Shown here: piece by piece, positions 26,975 through 36,540 of the stretch
Numbering within the stretch: position 1 is the first letter of the stretch
Layout of the letters: every line of letters begins with the position of its first letter
Assembly (NCBI RefSeq): GCF_022836495.1
Contig: NZ_BQXM01000015.1
Coordinates: forward strand, 1-64,000
Source: Desulforhabdus sp. TSK
GTDB lineage: Bacteria; Desulfobacterota; Syntrophobacteria; Syntrophobacterales; Syntrophobacteraceae
Direction: 5' to 3'
DNA: 64,000 bases
Program-made: the position numbers and the translations under genes
The notes under the pieces: model-generated
The model's database searches: none
What the model saw: the letters and a program-made list of their open reading frames with translations, nothing else
What the model was told of the DNA's origin: nothing

Positions 26975-28306
26975 TCACACCGGCACCAGAGAAACGGCCT
27001 CCATCATCCACCGGTCTCCCAGGGGCGTCCATTCGCCTTCCCGCTGTTTCAAAATGACGGGAGGCGTCCATTGGGGCCAATCCTGGCTGAGGTACCACAA
27101 GGCCAGGGGGGGATTTTCGCGAAACTGCGGCAGCTTCTGAGCGAGAGCGTTCAGCCACTCCCCCAGATCGCGTCCTCCACGCCGAGCGAGGACACTCCAC
27201 TCTTCCCGGGCCAGCTGCAGGAAAGGCTCCTTCCATGCGGGCTCCACCGGAGGTAACTCGGGTGGGGCATAATCGTCAAGGGTTTTGAGACTCTGTAGAT
27301 CAAGCACCACCTGTCGCTCCCGCACCTGGGGGCTCCATCGTAAATCCAGGCGCGGCAGGTGCGGCATTTCCAGGACAGGCATGCGCACGACATGCTCGAG
27401 GGCGTGGGTGAGGATCCTTTCCTGGATGCGACGCAGGCGATCCCTGGAATCGACGGTGAAAGCCAGGGATCGGAAGGCGACACAATCGTGAATGAAAAGA
27501 ACGACGTCCTTCAGCATGACATCCACCCGGCTCCGCAGGACATAGAGGAACTGGGTCGACTGCTCCAGGGCGTCATCGAGCCGGGGGCTGTGCCGCCTCA
27601 CGAGGCTGCGGTGCAGGAGCTCTTCGAGCTTCACACAGGCGGAAGATTCCTGCACGGCATCCACCAGCTCCGTCAGTGCCCTGCGGCAATACTGGATGTT
27701 TTGGAGGGCGCCTTCGAAATCCGTCTCATCCCCTCCTGAATAGGTGCGGCGAACCTCCCGCTTGCGCTCGGCCAGGTCCTCCTCGATGGCCAGCAGCTTG
27801 AGCTCCACCTTTTCGCGGATGGTTCCCAGCAGCACGTGATCGAGGTACTGCAGGAGGGCGTCATTCCCCTCTCGAAGGGCCGCCGTGACTTCGCGGAAGG
27901 CATAGCTCAAAAGGACATTGAGCTGCTCCGAGCTGTAGTCCGTCTCTTCCATGAGGCTCCGGGCCAGGCTTCGGCCCAACCGGGTGAGGCAGTACCCCTG
28001 CCTGCGGCTGTCGGTGATGGCCACCCGCAGGACCCCGAAGCGCATGAGTCTTTGAATGATCTGAGGCAGCTGGAGCACCGGGAGGTCGAGCTCCAGGTGG
28101 CGGCCCACCTGCTCGATGAGCCAGCGCAGGTCCGCTTCGGCGAGGGCCCCGCTCTGGGTTTCCAGTTCATAGAAGTGGAGCCAGCTCGTCAGGACGAGAT
28201 CTTCCCGGCTGAGATCCATCCCCCTGGGAAACCGCGCCATGAGCATACGGGATCGGACCACGAGGTTTTGTCGATCCAGACCTTGTGCTTCTGAAGACAT
28301 GCTCAT
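26975..28306 (-). CDS. mksF: MukF/MksF-like kleisin subunit
   Basis: This 443-residue helical protein is of the length expected for MksF/JetA. An N-terminal winged-helix-like part (about 20-130, with LVLTSWLHFYELE and GYCLTRLGRSLA) is followed by a helical region, and a C-terminal domain probably contacts the ATPase head (PPLALWYLSQDWPQWTPP). The first ATG is 28306 and a second, better spaced from GAAGG, is 28300. It is first in the operon and 43 bp before mksE. Confidence 0.78.
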   Translation of the reverse strand: MSMSSEAQGLDRQNLVVRSRMLMARFPRGMDLSREDLVLTSWLHFYELETQSGALAEADLRWLIEQVGRHLELDLPVLQLPQIIQRLMRFGVLRVAITDSRRQGYCLTRLGRSLARSLMEETDYSSEQLNVLLSYAFREVTAALREGNDALLQYLDHVLLGTIREKVELKLLAIEEDLAERKREVRRTYSGGDETDFEGALQNIQYCRRALTELVDAVQESSACVKLEELLHRSLVRRHSPRLDDALEQSTQFLYVLRSRVDVMLKDVVLFIHDCVAFRSLAFTVDSRDRLRRIQERILTHALEHVVRMPVLEMPHLPRLDLRWSPQVRERQVVLDLQSLKTLDDYAPPELPPVEPAWKEPFLQLAREEWSVLARRGGRDLGEWLNALAQKLPQFRENPPLALWYLSQDWPQWTPPVILKQREGEWTPLGDRWMMEAVSLVPV

Positions 28307-28322
28307 CCTTCAGTGGAAAGAA

Positions 28323-28373
28323 AGCATTCCACCCCGACTCCTGCCGAGGCCGGGGTGGAATGCTGTTGACCTA
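28323..28373. repeat. Perfect 14-bp stem hairpin upstream of mksF
   Basis: AGCATTCCACCCCG and its exact complement face each other across a short loop, starting 17 bp before the mksF ATG. It lies in the 5' leader of the condensin operon and could attenuate it or be a protein site. No T-tract follows on the minus strand. Confidence 0.6.
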
Positions 28374-28510
28374 AGCAACTGCGCAGGTGTCTCCCAACTT
28401 TCACAACCCGTCATTCCGACATGCTTCGAGCCGGAATCCATGGAATGTTGTGTGAGCCTGGATTCCGGCTTTCGCCGAAATGACGAACGTTGGTTGAATC
28501 CACAACGCTG
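28368..28510. mobile_element. MITE-like element, CAATG-TTGTTGAC family, diverged copy
   Basis: The ends GAATGCTGTTGAC and (inverted) CAGCGTTGTGGAT surround a longer, altered interior with CGTCATTCCGACATG and CCGGCTTTCGCCGAAATGACG. The copy is decayed and longer than the 110-113 bp norm. It fills most of the gap between mksF and the divergent eRF1-like gene; the rest (28511-28748) shows nothing else. Confidence 0.65.
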
Positions 28511-28748
28511 CCCGCCCGTGCTATTGCACAAGGGATCCTGGTGATTATAAAAAGTGTATGCGCTCTTCATCACAACTTCGATTCCAGCTCCCGACACCCC
28601 ATGGCATTGCAGGGGGGCACCCGATTCCCTCCGTGTGCCGGAACGACTCATGAAATAAAGCTTTGCAGGTGACATTTCGGGCCATGGAGGTTAGTAGAGT
28701 TAAAGCATGCGATAGATCTTGTAAACCTAAAAAGATGGAGGCATTCAT

Positions 28749-29912
28749 ATGAAAGCGCTTCAACCGCAAGTCATCCAGGAACTGAAGGAAAGAAAGGGCC
28801 GACCCGGTTCTCCCGTACTGAGTTTATATTTAAACCTCGATCCCGCAAATCCGGTCAATCTTCGGGGGGGCTACAAGGTTTCCCTGGACGCCATGTTGAA
28901 GGATCTAGAGTCCCAGATCAAGGATGAAAATGAGCTCCGCCATTTTCAGGAAGACGCGGAATGGGCGCGCAGGAAGGCTGAATTCCATATCGCCAAGGGC
29001 AGAAGCCTGGTTCTTTTTTCCGACGTTTCGGAGTCTTTCTTCTTTGAAGAAGACCTGCCGATTCGCCTGGCGAATCAAGTCTGGTTCGGGGAATCTCCCT
29101 ACCTTCGCCCCCTCCTGGAAGCGAGAAACGAATATGAACGCTACGGCGTCGTCCTGGCAGACCGTGAGAAGGCCCGCTTTTTCCTGATTTCCATGGGTGA
29201 GATCGATGAGATTTCAGACATCTTTCAGGAGCCTCCCGTCAAGCACCGCAGTGCCGCAGGCAGCGACCACATGCGGTCGCAAATGGTCTTTCAGCGGAGA
29301 GCCGCCAAATGGAGTGAGGAATTCCTGAAGAATGTGTCGGACACGCTTCACGACATCATGGTGGAATATGATATCGACCGCGTCATCCTGGGCGGCCCCG
29401 AGGAAGTGACGGCCGAATTGCAGCGCCTCCTGCCCAAGGCCGTGGTCGCGCGCGTTGTGGACCGGCTGCGGATGCCTGCCTCCGCCAAGACGTCGGAAGT
29501 CTTTGAGGTGGCGTTTCCCATCATCGAAAAGATCGAAAGGGAGCAGCAAAGCACCCTGGTGCAGGACCTCATCACCACGGCGCACAAGAGCAAGGCCACC
29601 AGCGTGAAGGCCGTCCTCGGATTCGATGCGACTCTCGACGCCATCAACCAGGGTCGGGTGTACCGCCTCGTCTACCCTACCGGGTTGAGCATGAACGGCT
29701 ACCACTGCACCAGTTGTGACGTTCTGCTGGACCACTCCCCCTCAGACGGCCGGTGTCCGTACTGCTCCAATACACTCCTGGAGCTGGAGGACATCGTCTG
29801 GCCGGCCTCGGAGCGCGCTTTGGATATGGGAGGGAAAATTGAAGAAATCCGAAGCGCTGAAGCCATTTCCATGCTGGCGGGCGTCGGTCAGATCGGTGCT
29901 TACCTGCGATAG
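28749..29912 (+). CDS. Bacterial archaeo-eukaryotic release factor-like protein (baeRF)
   Basis: This 387-residue protein resembles the baeRF group of eRF1-like proteins (family 10 type). It has PVLSLYLNLDPAN near the start, GVVLADREKARFFLISMGEI in the middle and GGPEEVTAELQRLLP before a C-terminal zinc-knuckle-like pair CTSC...CPYC (about 318-343). The family is thought to act at the ribosome, perhaps in rescue or recycling; its precise role is unknown. ATG 28749 sits behind GGAGG. Confidence 0.82.
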   Translation: MKALQPQVIQELKERKGRPGSPVLSLYLNLDPANPVNLRGGYKVSLDAMLKDLESQIKDENELRHFQEDAEWARRKAEFHIAKGRSLVLFSDVSESFFFEEDLPIRLANQVWFGESPYLRPLLEARNEYERYGVVLADREKARFFLISMGEIDEISDIFQEPPVKHRSAAGSDHMRSQMVFQRRAAKWSEEFLKNVSDTLHDIMVEYDIDRVILGGPEEVTAELQRLLPKAVVARVVDRLRMPASAKTSEVFEVAFPIIEKIEREQQSTLVQDLITTAHKSKATSVKAVLGFDATLDAINQGRVYRLVYPTGLSMNGYHCTSCDVLLDHSPSDGRCPYCSNTLLELEDIVWPASERALDMGGKIEEIRSAEAISMLAGVGQIGAYLR

Positions 29913-29992
29913 GTTTTTTCAGCTCGAAAGGATGAGTATACAGGTGCGACCTGTTACTTTTACAAGCACATTGCAGTGAAAGTCATCATTCG

Positions 29993-30050
29993 CCGTGAAA
30001 ATCCCCCTCAATCCCCGTTTGATAAACGGGGGCAGGGGGGATTTTCACGG
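29993..30050. repeat. Palindromic intergenic element
   Basis: CCGTGAAAATCCCCC and its complement form an outer 15-bp stem with an inner CCCCGTTT / AACGGGG stem. It follows the eRF1-like gene by 80 bp and has no T-tract on either side, so it is more REP-like than a terminator. The remaining bases from 29913 to 30364 hold no gene I can support. Confidence 0.7.
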
Positions 30051-30364
30051 TAAATTTCTCTTGCTCATGTAGTTGATCGTATTCCAAGGCTGCCTAACTC
30101 GATTCACAGCCAGCCGATAAATACCCATAGCCATTGCCTTTGTCCCATAAATATTTCCCTTTCCTTCAAGTCCTCAAACCAAGAGACCGATAGAGCTAAC
30201 AGCCTGATCCAGGCGGATACAGACGCATTCCATGCCGGCGGAAGAACGGCCGTTCGTGGGCATGGGACGACAGCAGGGTCGGGCTGAACAGGATCCCCCG
30301 TGGTCATTGGGTGTTGCCGGGTCGTGAGAAACCGGGTCGTGACAAAAAAAGGAGAAGGGCTGCA

Positions 30365-32734
30365 ATGAACAAACCTAAAATGGGAATTGGATTCAAGATC
30401 TTTGGAGGCTTCATCATTTTGATTTTGATTGGCGTCGCCATAGGATACTCGGGATACTTCAGCCTCAATCGGGTCATCCAGGCTTCAGCCCTTTCACAGA
30501 AGGCGCTGGAAGCCAAAATCAAAGTCCTCGACGCCCGCCGCTATGAAAAGAACTACATCATGCGGAAAGATGAAGCATCCTTCAAGGACCTCATGCAGGC
30601 CCTCGAGGAATTGAATCAACTTTCCACCCAACTGAAGTCCATGATGGATTCAAGCAAGGATGCGGAACAAATTGCGGAGGCGGAAAAAATCTACAAGAAT
30701 GCGGCGGATACCCTGAAGCGGTTGGAAAATGAAGATGCCGCCGTTTTCGAACGGCTCCAGCAGACGGCGGGCAGCATCTCCAAGCTGGCCGTCGATGAAT
30801 CGACCGCAGCAGCACGCAGCATCCAGGAAAGCATGCTCGCCTCCAATGGGATGACCTTGAAGGACAAGGCCCGCGAAAGCATCAAGGATGTCATTACCGT
30901 TGCCTACAACATACTGAAATTTTGCAACGAGCAGGGAATGCCGCGCGAGGACATCTTCGATATCCTGCGCAGTATTCACTTTCAAGGGGACAATTACCTC
31001 ATCGTGATCCAGACGGACATGATGGTGGTGGTCCACGGAGGAGACCGCAACATCGAGGGGAAAGACTTCGGAGGTGTGCAGGACAAAAAGTCAGGCAAGT
31101 TTTTCGCGAAGGAAATGGTGGAATCGGCCGTCAAAAAGGGGGATTCTTACACGGAGTATTTTTTCACGAAACCGGGGATGGGGGATGCGGTCTTTCCGAA
31201 AGTGACTTATTCGAAATATTATGAGCCGATGGGGTTGGTTGTCTCCGCCGGCGTTTATATGGACGACGTCGAAATGGAGATACAAATCACCAACAATATG
31301 CTCAATGAAGGTTTGAGTAGATTGCAGGAGACGGAAGCCATCAAATCGTTGACTTTCGAAGCGCGGCTGAACGCGCTCTACTACTTCGTGTTCAATCGGG
31401 ACAGCGAAAAGGTGGCGGAGAGCCTCGCCCGGTTGAAGATGCTCCCGACCGTTACGGACGATATTAAAAAGCTGGCCGACGACTACCAGGCGCAGTTCAA
31501 CCAGCGTGTCGGCAATAGTGACAAGCGGACGTCCACTGTCGATGAAATCGTCCGGATCGCACGCCAGGCAATGGGAGCTGCAGAGGGCATCGAAAAAACG
31601 GCCAACGATCTTTTTGACAGCAGCACGGCAACGGGCAAGACCCTGATGCTCGTCTTCATCGTCCTGGGCGCGGCAGGCGGCCTGGCCCTGGCATTCCTCC
31701 TGACGCGCGGCATCACCAAGCCCGTGAGCCGGGCCATCGACGGACTCATGGAGGCTTCCGGCCAGGTGGCGTCGGCGGCAGGTCAGGTGGCTTCCTCCAG
31801 CCAGAACCTGGCAGAAGGATCTTCGGAGCAGGCGGCAGCCATCGAGGAAACTTCCTCCTCCCTGGAAGAAATGGCCTCCATGACCCGGCAGAATGCGGAG
31901 AACGCCGGCCAGGCCAATATCCTCATGGGCGAAGCCAACACTATCATTTCCAAGGCCAATGCCACCATGCAGCACCTCACCATGTCCATGAAGGAAATCA
32001 CGACGGCCAGTGAAGAGACGCAGAAGATCATCAAAACCATCGACGAAATTGCCTTCCAGACCAATCTGCTGGCTTTGAACGCCGCCGTGGAAGCCGCCCG
32101 GGCGGGTGAGGCCGGGGCGGGCTTTGCCGTCGTCGCCGACGAAGTCCGAAACCTGGCCCTGAGGGCAGCCGAAGCGGCGCGGAACACGGCAGACCTCATC
32201 GAAGGCACCGTCAAAAAGATCAAGGAAGGGGCGCAAATCGTGGCCAGGACCAATGACGAGTTCACGGAAGTCACCCATGGCGTGACCAAGTCCGGGAAGC
32301 TCATCGAGGAAATCGCCGCCGCCTCCCATGAGCAGGCCCAGGGGATCGGCCAGGTAAACCAGGCGGTTTCTCAAATGGACAAGGTCGTTCAACAGAATGC
32401 AGCCACTGCGGAAGAGTCTGCCTCGGCATCGGAGGAAATGAACGCTCAGGCGGAACAGATGAAGGAATTCGTGGTGGAGCTGGCCAACCTGGTGGGGGGA
32501 AACAGCAAGAAAGTCAGAGCCGGCCAGAAGGCCCCGTCCGAACCACGGCAGGACAAACAGGCGTCGGGCATGGAGGCCCCCTGTGGCGCCAGGACAGCTT
32601 CAGGCCGTTCAGGCAGTGTCAAGCATTCGGAAAAAGGGAATGGCAACGGCCACGGGCACACGCCCCTCCGCAGCCGGGACATGCGGGCGGAGCAGTTGAT
32701 TCCCTTCGATAAGGACGATTTTTCAGATTTCTAG
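30365..32734 (+). CDS. Methyl-accepting chemotaxis protein
   Basis: This 789-residue receptor has membrane segment 1 at about 9-31, then a helical segment followed by a sCache_2-like sensor domain ([21 protein letters not shown] and [22 protein letters not shown]). A second long helical stretch, membrane segment 2 ([21 protein letters not shown]) and a HAMP-like linker follow. The cytoplasmic signalling domain has the conserved hairpin tip ([20 protein letters not shown], then [17 protein letters not shown]). The start at ATG 30365 has AAAGGAGAAGG upstream. No CheA/CheW genes are nearby, so it serves a signalling array encoded elsewhere. Confidence 0.95.
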   Translation: MNKPKMGIGFKIFGGFIILILIGVAIGYSGYFSLNRVIQASALSQKALEAKIKVLDARRYEKNYIMRKDEASFKDLMQALEELNQLSTQLKSMMDSSKDAEQIAEAEKIYKNAADTLKRLENEDAAVFERLQQTAGSISKLAVDESTAAARSIQESMLASNGMTLKDKARESIKDVITVAYNILKFCNEQGMPREDIFDILRSIHFQGDNYLIVIQTDMMVVVHGGDRNIEGKDFGGVQDKKSGKFFAKEMVESAVKKGDSYTEYFFTKPGMGDAVFPKVTYSKYYEPMGLVVSAGVYMDDVEMEIQITNNMLNEGLSRLQETEAIKSLTFEARLNALYYFVFNRDSEKVAESLARLKMLPTVTDDIKKLADDYQAQFNQRVGNSDKRTSTVDEIVRIARQAMGAAEGIEKTANDLFDSSTATGKTLMLVFIVLGAAGGLALAFLLTRGITKPVSRAIDGLMEASGQVASAAGQVASSSQNLAEGSSEQAAAIEETSSSLEEMASMTRQNAENAGQANILMGEANTIISKANATMQHLTMSMKEITTASEETQKIIKTIDEIAFQTNLLALNAAVEAARAGEAGAGFAVVADEVRNLALRAAEAARNTADLIEGTVKKIKEGAQIVARTNDEFTEVTHGVTKSGKLIEEIAAASHEQAQGIGQVNQAVSQMDKVVQQNAATAEESASASEEMNAQAEQMKEFVVELANLVGGNSKKVRAGQKAPSEPRQDKQASGMEAPCGARTASGRSGSVKHSEKGNGNGHGHTPLRSRDMRAEQLIPFDKDDFSDF

Positions 32735-32758
32735 CGCCCTGTCACCTCCCTTGTAGAG

Positions 32759-32817
32759 GGACCCTCATCGGCTGTAGGGCGGGTTATGGCTTGCTGCCAC
32801 ACCCTACGGCCGGGTCC
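32759..32817 (+). terminator. Compound hairpin after the chemoreceptor gene
   Basis: GGACCC pairs with GGGTCC, then CGGC/GCCG and GTAGGG/CCCTAC nest inside. The 3' side is followed by only a short T run (TTTC). It could terminate the chemoreceptor transcript, but the GTAGGG...CCCTAC core also resembles remnants of short mobile palindromes. Confidence 0.45.
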
Positions 32818-32915
32818 TTTCAAAACAATTTTATCGAGGCACCCGATGGGCCAACCCGTCGGTCCAGGGTGGCTCCCCCATTTCCAAGTCTTTGAAAGCT
32901 CAAACATCCTACCCT

Positions 32916-33881
32916 TTACCGCTTCACCCTGATGCTGTAAGTACCGGTGCCGCCGGCCTTGTTGTAATGCCGGATCTGCGCATAATATTGACCCGGAACC
33001 AGGTTGGAAACGATCCGCGAATTAAGGCCTGCTCCGCCGTCGTCATCCTCGTCGATCAGGCTGGTCGGGCTATTCGGACCGAACAGCTTCATGACAACAT
33101 CGGTCTGACCACCCGTTTCAACAATGTAGCGGCCGCTGGAAGAGACAGTGAATTTGTAGAGGTCTTCCTCACCCGCAACGCCGATGGCAGCCTGCTTGGC
33201 CCCTCCATTGACCTGCAATTCGACGGCCTGAACGGTCGTGCGAGGATAGGCCTTTTCACTGGCGATAAAAGCCTTGTCCAACGCCGACAGTACATCGTTG
33301 GCCTTGGTGCCCATGCCACTCTTCACCCAGCTGCCCGGAAAGAAGTAGAGCATGATTGAATCGGGGTCGAACTGTGTTCCCCGTATTTGATCCGCGCTGT
33401 ATTTTTCAAGCACGTTGTGTCTGATCTGGTCCGGGGTCCAGAAGTTCGGCGGGCCGGCCAGGTCACGGAGCACGACCTCTTCATTCCACTCGATGCCTCC
33501 CGCCGGGTTCTGATGCTCGTGAGCAAGACCGATGGCGTGGCCGAATTCGTGCGCCGCCGTGCCGCCATCCAGGAAACCCAGGTTCATGGTGGGCTGGTCA
33601 CGGGGAATCGACTTGCAGTCGGTGCCGATATAAGACCAGGCCCCGTCATTGGGATCGAATGTGATGCGAATCTCTGCATCCGGGGCGTTATCGAACTCGA
33701 ACGTGAGATTTGCGTACGGGGTCCACCAGTTCGCCTGCTCCCGGGCGGTTGCCTGTTCCGCAGGCGTTCCGCCCATGAAGCGCACATGGAGTTTCGACCC
33801 ATTGATCCACAGGTTTCTGACGACAATGATCGCTCTCGCACGTCCTTCGCCGATCTGCAGGGTATGGTGCGGGCGGAGCAT
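32916..33881 (-). CDS. Astacin/matrixin-like zinc metallopeptidase with C-terminal PPC domain
   Basis: This 321-residue protein has the metzincin zinc motif HEFGHAIGLAHEH (HExxHxxGxxH, then E) and a Met-turn-like DSIMLYFF. It ends in a bacterial pre-peptidase C-terminal beta domain (EEDLYKFTVSSSGRYIVET, DVVMKLFGP, VPGQYYAQIRHY). No signal peptide is visible, so export, if any, is unclear. The start is uncertain: ATG 33881 or TTG 33893. A good Shine-Dalgarno further upstream points to an ATG that is followed at once by TAA in another frame. Confidence 0.87.
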   Translation of the reverse strand: MLRPHHTLQIGEGRARAIIVVRNLWINGSKLHVRFMGGTPAEQATAREQANWWTPYANLTFEFDNAPDAEIRITFDPNDGAWSYIGTDCKSIPRDQPTMNLGFLDGGTAAHEFGHAIGLAHEHQNPAGGIEWNEEVVLRDLAGPPNFWTPDQIRHNVLEKYSADQIRGTQFDPDSIMLYFFPGSWVKSGMGTKANDVLSALDKAFIASEKAYPRTTVQAVELQVNGGAKQAAIGVAGEEDLYKFTVSSSGRYIVETGGQTDVVMKLFGPNSPTSLIDEDDDGGAGLNSRIVSNLVPGQYYAQIRHYNKAGGTGTYSIRVKR

Positions 33882-33977
33882 ATCGCGCGGCAAGAGCCTG
33901 TCGTTACATATTTTTAGAATCTCCTTCCATCATTATCTCGAAGAGTCAATTTCCCTTCACTTTGGAAGATGGTAAGC

Positions 33978-34991
33978 CTATTCATCTTCGGGTGAATGCT
34001 CCCTGACAACGGGCGAAGGCGATTCCTTCGCCCGGGAATTCTTCTTCCCCAATTTCCTTACCTGCCCTTCCGGTACCTGAAATGAAGCATCCCCTTGAGT
34101 CGCCACTCCTCGCTCGGCGTCCCTTGCGGAGATTGTCTTGACCCGCGCCAGCATTTCGGAAGGCGGGAGATCCCCCCTGGACTCGTCATAGAGGCCGAAC
34201 CAGGGAAGCCCGTAACGGGTGTATGTTTGTGCGTCGATGGGTGTGGCGGGAGGATTGAACCCCGTGATTTCCGTGAACTGGGCGCTGTTGAGGATATGGA
34301 CGGAGATCCGACCGTAATTGCCTTCGTCCCAAACGTCGATGCCGTAAGGGTCTGGATATATTTTTTGCTTCATCACACCCCCTGCGCCAAGGCCCATCGA
34401 GGGGCTTCCCCCGAGCTTCGGCATGGCACTGGGAACAGCACCGCCCTCACGCTTCAACGGTGGTGCATCCGGGAACCTGCCCGGCTTGGGCTCGAAAACC
34501 AGGATTTGCACGCCTCCGAACGTTTCCAGGCCGGTCATCGAGGCCTCTATCGTGTAGCCCAGTCCCAGAGGCATGGCAACAAACTGGCGAATGGTACCGT
34601 GGCCGGAGTGAATCCCGTCGAGCCACGGTTGCTCGGGACAGACGACATAATCCTGGGGATCGGCGCGAAGCTTGAAGTCCCAGGCCCCTCCGGAAACCGC
34701 GTTGACCCGGCCCACCCCGATCTTCACCGCATTCGGTTTCCAGAGTGCCCCATGGAATCCAAGCCACAACGCCTCCCGTTGAAACATGGGAATGAATGCT
34801 CCACCCTCCTCAACCCAAGAGGCAGGCATACTGTCACGGTAGTCTTCTACGCTGAAAATCGGGAATCTGCCCAACCCCGGGGGCAGAGGATAAGTGAGAC
34901 CGTCGTCCGGAATGCGGAGGGTGCGTTGGAAAGTCACGGCAAAACGCTCTCCGATGCGTATGATATCTTTTTCGATGACGACCTCAAGCAT
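33978..34991 (-). CDS. Conserved-looking protein of unknown function
   Basis: This 337-residue soluble protein starts at ATG 34991 behind GGGGAGG. It is rich in Gly/Pro/Trp, with LYDE, RYGLPWFGL and WKPNAVKIGVGRVNAVSGG. I do not recognise a named domain. It lies 84-96 bp upstream of the metallopeptidase on the same strand, so the two may be co-expressed. The C-terminus is basic then acidic and looks disordered. There is no signal peptide or membrane segment. Confidence 0.75.
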   Translation of the reverse strand: MLEVVIEKDIIRIGERFAVTFQRTLRIPDDGLTYPLPPGLGRFPIFSVEDYRDSMPASWVEEGGAFIPMFQREALWLGFHGALWKPNAVKIGVGRVNAVSGGAWDFKLRADPQDYVVCPEQPWLDGIHSGHGTIRQFVAMPLGLGYTIEASMTGLETFGGVQILVFEPKPGRFPDAPPLKREGGAVPSAMPKLGGSPSMGLGAGGVMKQKIYPDPYGIDVWDEGNYGRISVHILNSAQFTEITGFNPPATPIDAQTYTRYGLPWFGLYDESRGDLPPSEMLARVKTISARDAERGVATQGDASFQVPEGQVRKLGKKNSRAKESPSPVVREHSPEDE

Positions 34992-35106
34992 GGCGCATCC
35001 TCCCCAATGGGAAGTATCCTGAATGCTTCCATGAAAACTTTCGCCTGATAAACCTGCAGCTAACCTAATCCTTAATTACAAAAATGCAATGGAGGGGGCC
35101 GGTGGT

Positions 35107-35219
35107 CAACGCTGTTGATTCAAGCAATTTTCGTCATTTCTGCGAAAGGCGGAATCCAGAAGAGTTAAGACTTGCTGGACCACGGTTCTCACCGGAGTGA
35201 CGTTAAGTCAACAACATTG
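35107..35219. mobile_element. MITE-like element, CAATG-TTGTTGAC family, degenerate copy
   Basis: The ends CAACGCTGTTGAT and (inverted) CAATGTTGTTGAC surround a mutated interior with an arm of CGTCATTTCTGCGAAAGGCGG. It sits between two divergent genes. Bases 34992-35106 and 35220-35335 show nothing else except the likely promoter of the TraB-like gene. Confidence 0.72.
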
Positions 35220-35335
35220 CCTTCGTCCCCTGCCTTGAAATTCCCTGTACAGTGCTTTTCTCGTTGCCATCCATTGTTTTGATGTTAACATTTCGAAGCA
35301 TCAAAACTGCAAGGAAGGAGTGCGACAATCGATTT

Positions 35336-36502
35336 ATGACACAGGAATCTGGAAATGTATTTCATCTGACTTTCGACGACAAGGAAATCATCCTGGTGGG
35401 AACGGCTCATGTCTCCCGTGAGAGCGTCGACCTCGTCAAGGACGTGATCGAAGCGGAAAAACCGGACACGGTATGCGTCGAGCTCTGCCCCTCCCGCTAC
35501 CAGTCCATCATTGACGCCAACCAGTGGAAAAACACGAACATTCTGAAAGTCATCAAAGAAAAGAAGGCTTTTCTGCTCCTGGCGAACCTCATGCTTGCTT
35601 CCTTCCAGAGAAGGATTGGGGAGAAATTCGGCGTGAAGCCAGGGGCGGAAATGGTGCAGGCGCTGCAGTCGGCCGAGTCCGTGGGCGCCGGCATTCACCT
35701 GGCGGACCGCGACGTGCGGACAACCCTGTCCCGCACCTGGCGCCTCATGAAGTTCAAGTCCAAGGTGAAGGTGCTCGCCGAGCTCCTGACCTCTCTCGGC
35801 GAACTGGAGGACATCAAGGAAGAAGACATCGAGAGCATGAAAAACAAGGATGTCCTTGAATCCCTCCTGTCGGAGGTGGGGGAAAAGCTTCCCGAGATCA
35901 GGAACATCCTCATCGACGAAAGAGATCAATATCTCGCCCACAAGATTCGCACGGCTCCGGGTGAGAAAATCGTGGCCGTCGTGGGGGCCGGCCATGTCCC
36001 GGGCATTCAAAAATACTGGCAAATTCCTGTCGACCTTGCCGCCCTGGAAGAGGTGCCTCCTCCGGGCAAACTTGCCGGCGTGCTGCAATGGAGCTTCCCC
36101 CTGCTCATTGTGGGGCTCATCACTTCAGCGTTTTTTACGGCGGGAGCAGCCACGGGAAAGGATGTCGTCATGTGGTGGGTTCTGGCCAATTCAGGCTTCG
36201 CAGGACTCGGAGCCGCCATGGCACTGGGGCATCCCATGACCATCCTCTCGGCAGTCGTTGCGGCGCCCTTCGCCACCCTCAATCCCCTCATCGCTGCGGG
36301 CTGGATATCCGGGCTGGTGGAGGCGTTTGTAAGGGAGCCCAAAGTCAAGGATTTCGAGGATCTGGCTCAGGACATCTCGTCCTGGAAGGGATTCTGGAGA
36401 AACAAGATCACGAGGATCCTGCTGGTGGTGGTTCTGACCAACCTCGGAGCCGTTACGGGCAATTTTATCGCCATTCCCGTCATATTGAAGCTCGTCGGCT
36501 GA
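35336..36502 (+). CDS. TraB/PrgY-family membrane protein
   Basis: This 388-residue protein starts NVFHLTFDDKEIILVGTAHVSRESVDLV, then CVELCPSRY, then EVGEKLPEIRNILIDERDQYLA and VGAGHVPGI: the TraB/PrgY signature with GTAHVS, ExC and GxGH motifs. The C-terminal 130 residues carry about four membrane segments. Family members bind or inactivate peptide pheromones or act as putative metalloproteases; the role here is unknown. ATG 35336 is chosen by homology; a GGAAGGAG site lies rather far upstream (about 15 bases). Confidence 0.87.
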   Translation: MTQESGNVFHLTFDDKEIILVGTAHVSRESVDLVKDVIEAEKPDTVCVELCPSRYQSIIDANQWKNTNILKVIKEKKAFLLLANLMLASFQRRIGEKFGVKPGAEMVQALQSAESVGAGIHLADRDVRTTLSRTWRLMKFKSKVKVLAELLTSLGELEDIKEEDIESMKNKDVLESLLSEVGEKLPEIRNILIDERDQYLAHKIRTAPGEKIVAVVGAGHVPGIQKYWQIPVDLAALEEVPPPGKLAGVLQWSFPLLIVGLITSAFFTAGAATGKDVVMWWVLANSGFAGLGAAMALGHPMTILSAVVAAPFATLNPLIAAGWISGLVEAFVREPKVKDFEDLAQDISSWKGFWRNKITRILLVVVLTNLGAVTGNFIAIPVILKLVG

Positions 36503-36540
36503 GCGCTCAATCTCCCTCCGGAGTGTCAGGCTGGAGGCCA

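Noticed and set aside
22589-28306. Calling the SMC operon a Wadjet (JetABCD) defence system
   Set aside because: The JetD nuclease is missing next to the three genes, and a MukBEF/MksBEF-type maintenance role is at least as likely.
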